Positions 57,101 to 58,113 of a stretch of DNA of 58,113 bases are shown here, in pieces. The translations under genes and the position numbers were made by a program. Below the pieces are notes generated by a model, which made no database searches, was not told the DNA's origin, and was given only the letters and a program-made list of their open reading frames with translations. The stretch is from assembly GCA_025529335.1 (NCBI GenBank), contig JAMYHX010000261.1, forward strand, positions 1 to 58,113, written 5' to 3'. Source of the stretch: Rhizopus sp. PT2906 (Eukaryota > Mucoromycota > Mucoromycetes > Mucorales > Rhizopodaceae). Each line of letters starts with the position of its first letter. The first letter of the stretch is position 1.

Positions 57101-58113
57101 ACAAACACGGGCGTTCTTGGCATGGGCGGTATTCAGAATGCGCTTGTCAACGCAGGTCTCACGCGTGATGTCCGTCGAGAAGCTTATCAGGCGGCTATTG
57201 AAGAGATGGGATCCAAAGCAGAGGCTCTCTTCCGTAGCGTTCTTACGAGCCATCGCCGCGCAGGAGAGAATGATACAATCACTTTTTATTCTGCTTCACA
57301 TGTGGAACATGTACGCCCTATGTTTGAAGTTGCCTGGATGGCATTTTTGGCGGGCATATCTGGACCTCTTCAAGAATCAGACGATCTCGAGACGGTTAAC
57401 CTTTGCCTAGAAGGATTTAAGCATGCCATTCGTATCATTTGTCTGTTCCATACAGTACAGTCAGAGGATGTCGACTTACAGAGGGATGCTTTTGTGACGA
57501 CGCTGACCAAGTTTACCTTCTTGAGTAATCTTAATGAGATGAAACCAAAGAATGTGGAAGCAATTCGAACCTTGCTCGAAGTTGCAGCGGCTGATGGAAA
57601 TTACTTGAAGGGTTCATGGAAAGAAATTTTATCGACGGTCAGCCAGCTAGAACGATTTCAGCTTATTACCAGTGGATTGGACACGGGACATATGATAGAT
57701 TCCGGTAATCACAAGAGAGTGCCGTCCGTAAAGGCATCTATGGATGTCGGTCGCCGAACGTCAACTATGGGTAATCGCAGTCGCATGCTCACACCAAACA
57801 GTAGAGCAAACACGCAGCTGTCTCTTACTGAAGAAGTAGCTACCGCCAGTTCATCACAATCTTTAATTATTGCTGTGGATCGTTTGTTTACTTCTACAGT
57901 AAACTTGAATGGGGTAAGCTTCATCTATAAAGATATGAAACCACGTTAACATCGTTTCAAGGACGCGATAGTAGATTTTGTGCGTGCACTGTGCGAAACT
58001 TCTTGGGAAGAAATCGTGTCATCTGCTCATATGGAGCACCCAAGGATGTACAGCCTTCAAAAACTTGTAGAGATATCATATTACAACATGAACCGTATTC
58101 GTATGGAATGGTC
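54115..58113 (+). CDS. SEC7: Sec7/BIG-type Arf guanine-nucleotide exchange factor (3' end missing)
   Basis: Large Golgi ArfGEF that activates Arf1 at the trans-Golgi; the window cuts the gene in the HDS region. N-terminal DCB domain (VILTALQAAIDTRSANLMTI, SLDCLGKFITYNY), a long Gln/Glu-rich insertion, HUS domain (AILVFRALCKLSKKSIQAEW), then the Sec7 domain: FNWKPKKGINFLCEHGFLD, IGEYLGE with the catalytic Glu, MDFSGMNFTEALRAYLQAFR, LPGESQKIDRFMLKFAERYL, then after an intron DPAYVLAFSVILLNTDLHSP and FLRNNRGIDDGADLPKELLE. HDS sequences follow (ASHVEHVRPMFEVAWMAFL; SLQKLVEISYYNMNRIRMEW at the edge). About eight introns, all GT-AG and in phase. The start is MSSPATSSQSLSSPR at 54115. 3' partial. 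Confidence 0.92.

Overview
The window is a gene-dense, AT-rich stretch of a fungal nuclear genome, most likely an early-diverging filamentous fungus of the Mucoromycota (Mucor/Rhizopus type). This rests on short GT-AG introns (about 45-60 nt) in most genes, the fungal gene set (Las1, Htd2-like dehydratase, Yap/Pap1-like bZIP factors, TAF8, U2AF65, Sec7, kelch membrane protein, GH28 polygalacturonase), tight intergenic spacing and many A/T homopolymers. The taxonomic call is inference. No rRNA, tRNA, CRISPR array, prokaryotic operon or virus was seen.

Layout. 0.2-2.6 kb (minus): a small unrecognised gene and an MLH1-like mismatch-repair gene that lacks its C-terminal domain. 2.7-5.4 kb (minus): a membrane-anchored protein with about five fasciclin (FAS1) domains. 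5.7-7.6 kb (minus): two related, apparently broken small genes. 8.9-10 kb (minus): a TMEM33/Pom33 membrane protein, divergent from a PIH1-domain gene at 10.3 kb. 11.5-14.1 kb (plus): a TPR/MYND zinc-finger gene and a mitochondrial hydroxyacyl-thioester dehydratase. 14.2-21.9 kb: two paralogous bZIP factors facing apart, with a TIR transposable element, a decayed gene and an M50B-like membrane protease between them. 21.9-25 kb: LAS1 and a TPR-like ETT1/NRO1 candidate sharing a 184-bp divergent promoter. 25-30 kb (plus): an unrecognised gene, TAF8 and a third (Yap-like) bZIP. 30.5-33.2 kb (minus): a LYR-like protein and CDK5RAP1. 33.5-34.1 kb: a second copy of the TIR element and a broken coding fragment. 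34.3-41 kb: a G-protein alpha subunit, a SASA/CE6-type esterase, a kelch membrane protein and a polygalacturonase. 41-43.5 kb is the longest stretch without a gene. 43.5-50.1 kb: U2AF65, a type II membrane glycosyltransferase-like protein, a KEN-box nuclear protein and two small orphan genes. 51.4-58.1 kb (plus): a mitochondrial PPR-type protein and a Sec7/BIG-type Arf exchange factor that runs off the right edge.

Most genes are independent housekeeping genes. Loose themes are RNA and ribosome biology (LAS1, U2AF65, CDK5RAP1, PPR protein, PIH1 protein), transcription (TAF8, three bZIPs) and secretion or cell surface (Sec7, FAS1, kelch, PG, glycosyltransferase-like). I found no convincing novel multi-gene system. 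The most notable signals are the truncated MLH1, the related decayed small-gene pair, the TIR element with two copies each lying near broken coding sequence, the hidden terminal exons of the two bZIP paralogues, a likely GC-AG intron inside U2AF65, and unusually long A/T homopolymers around TAF8 and one bZIP gene.
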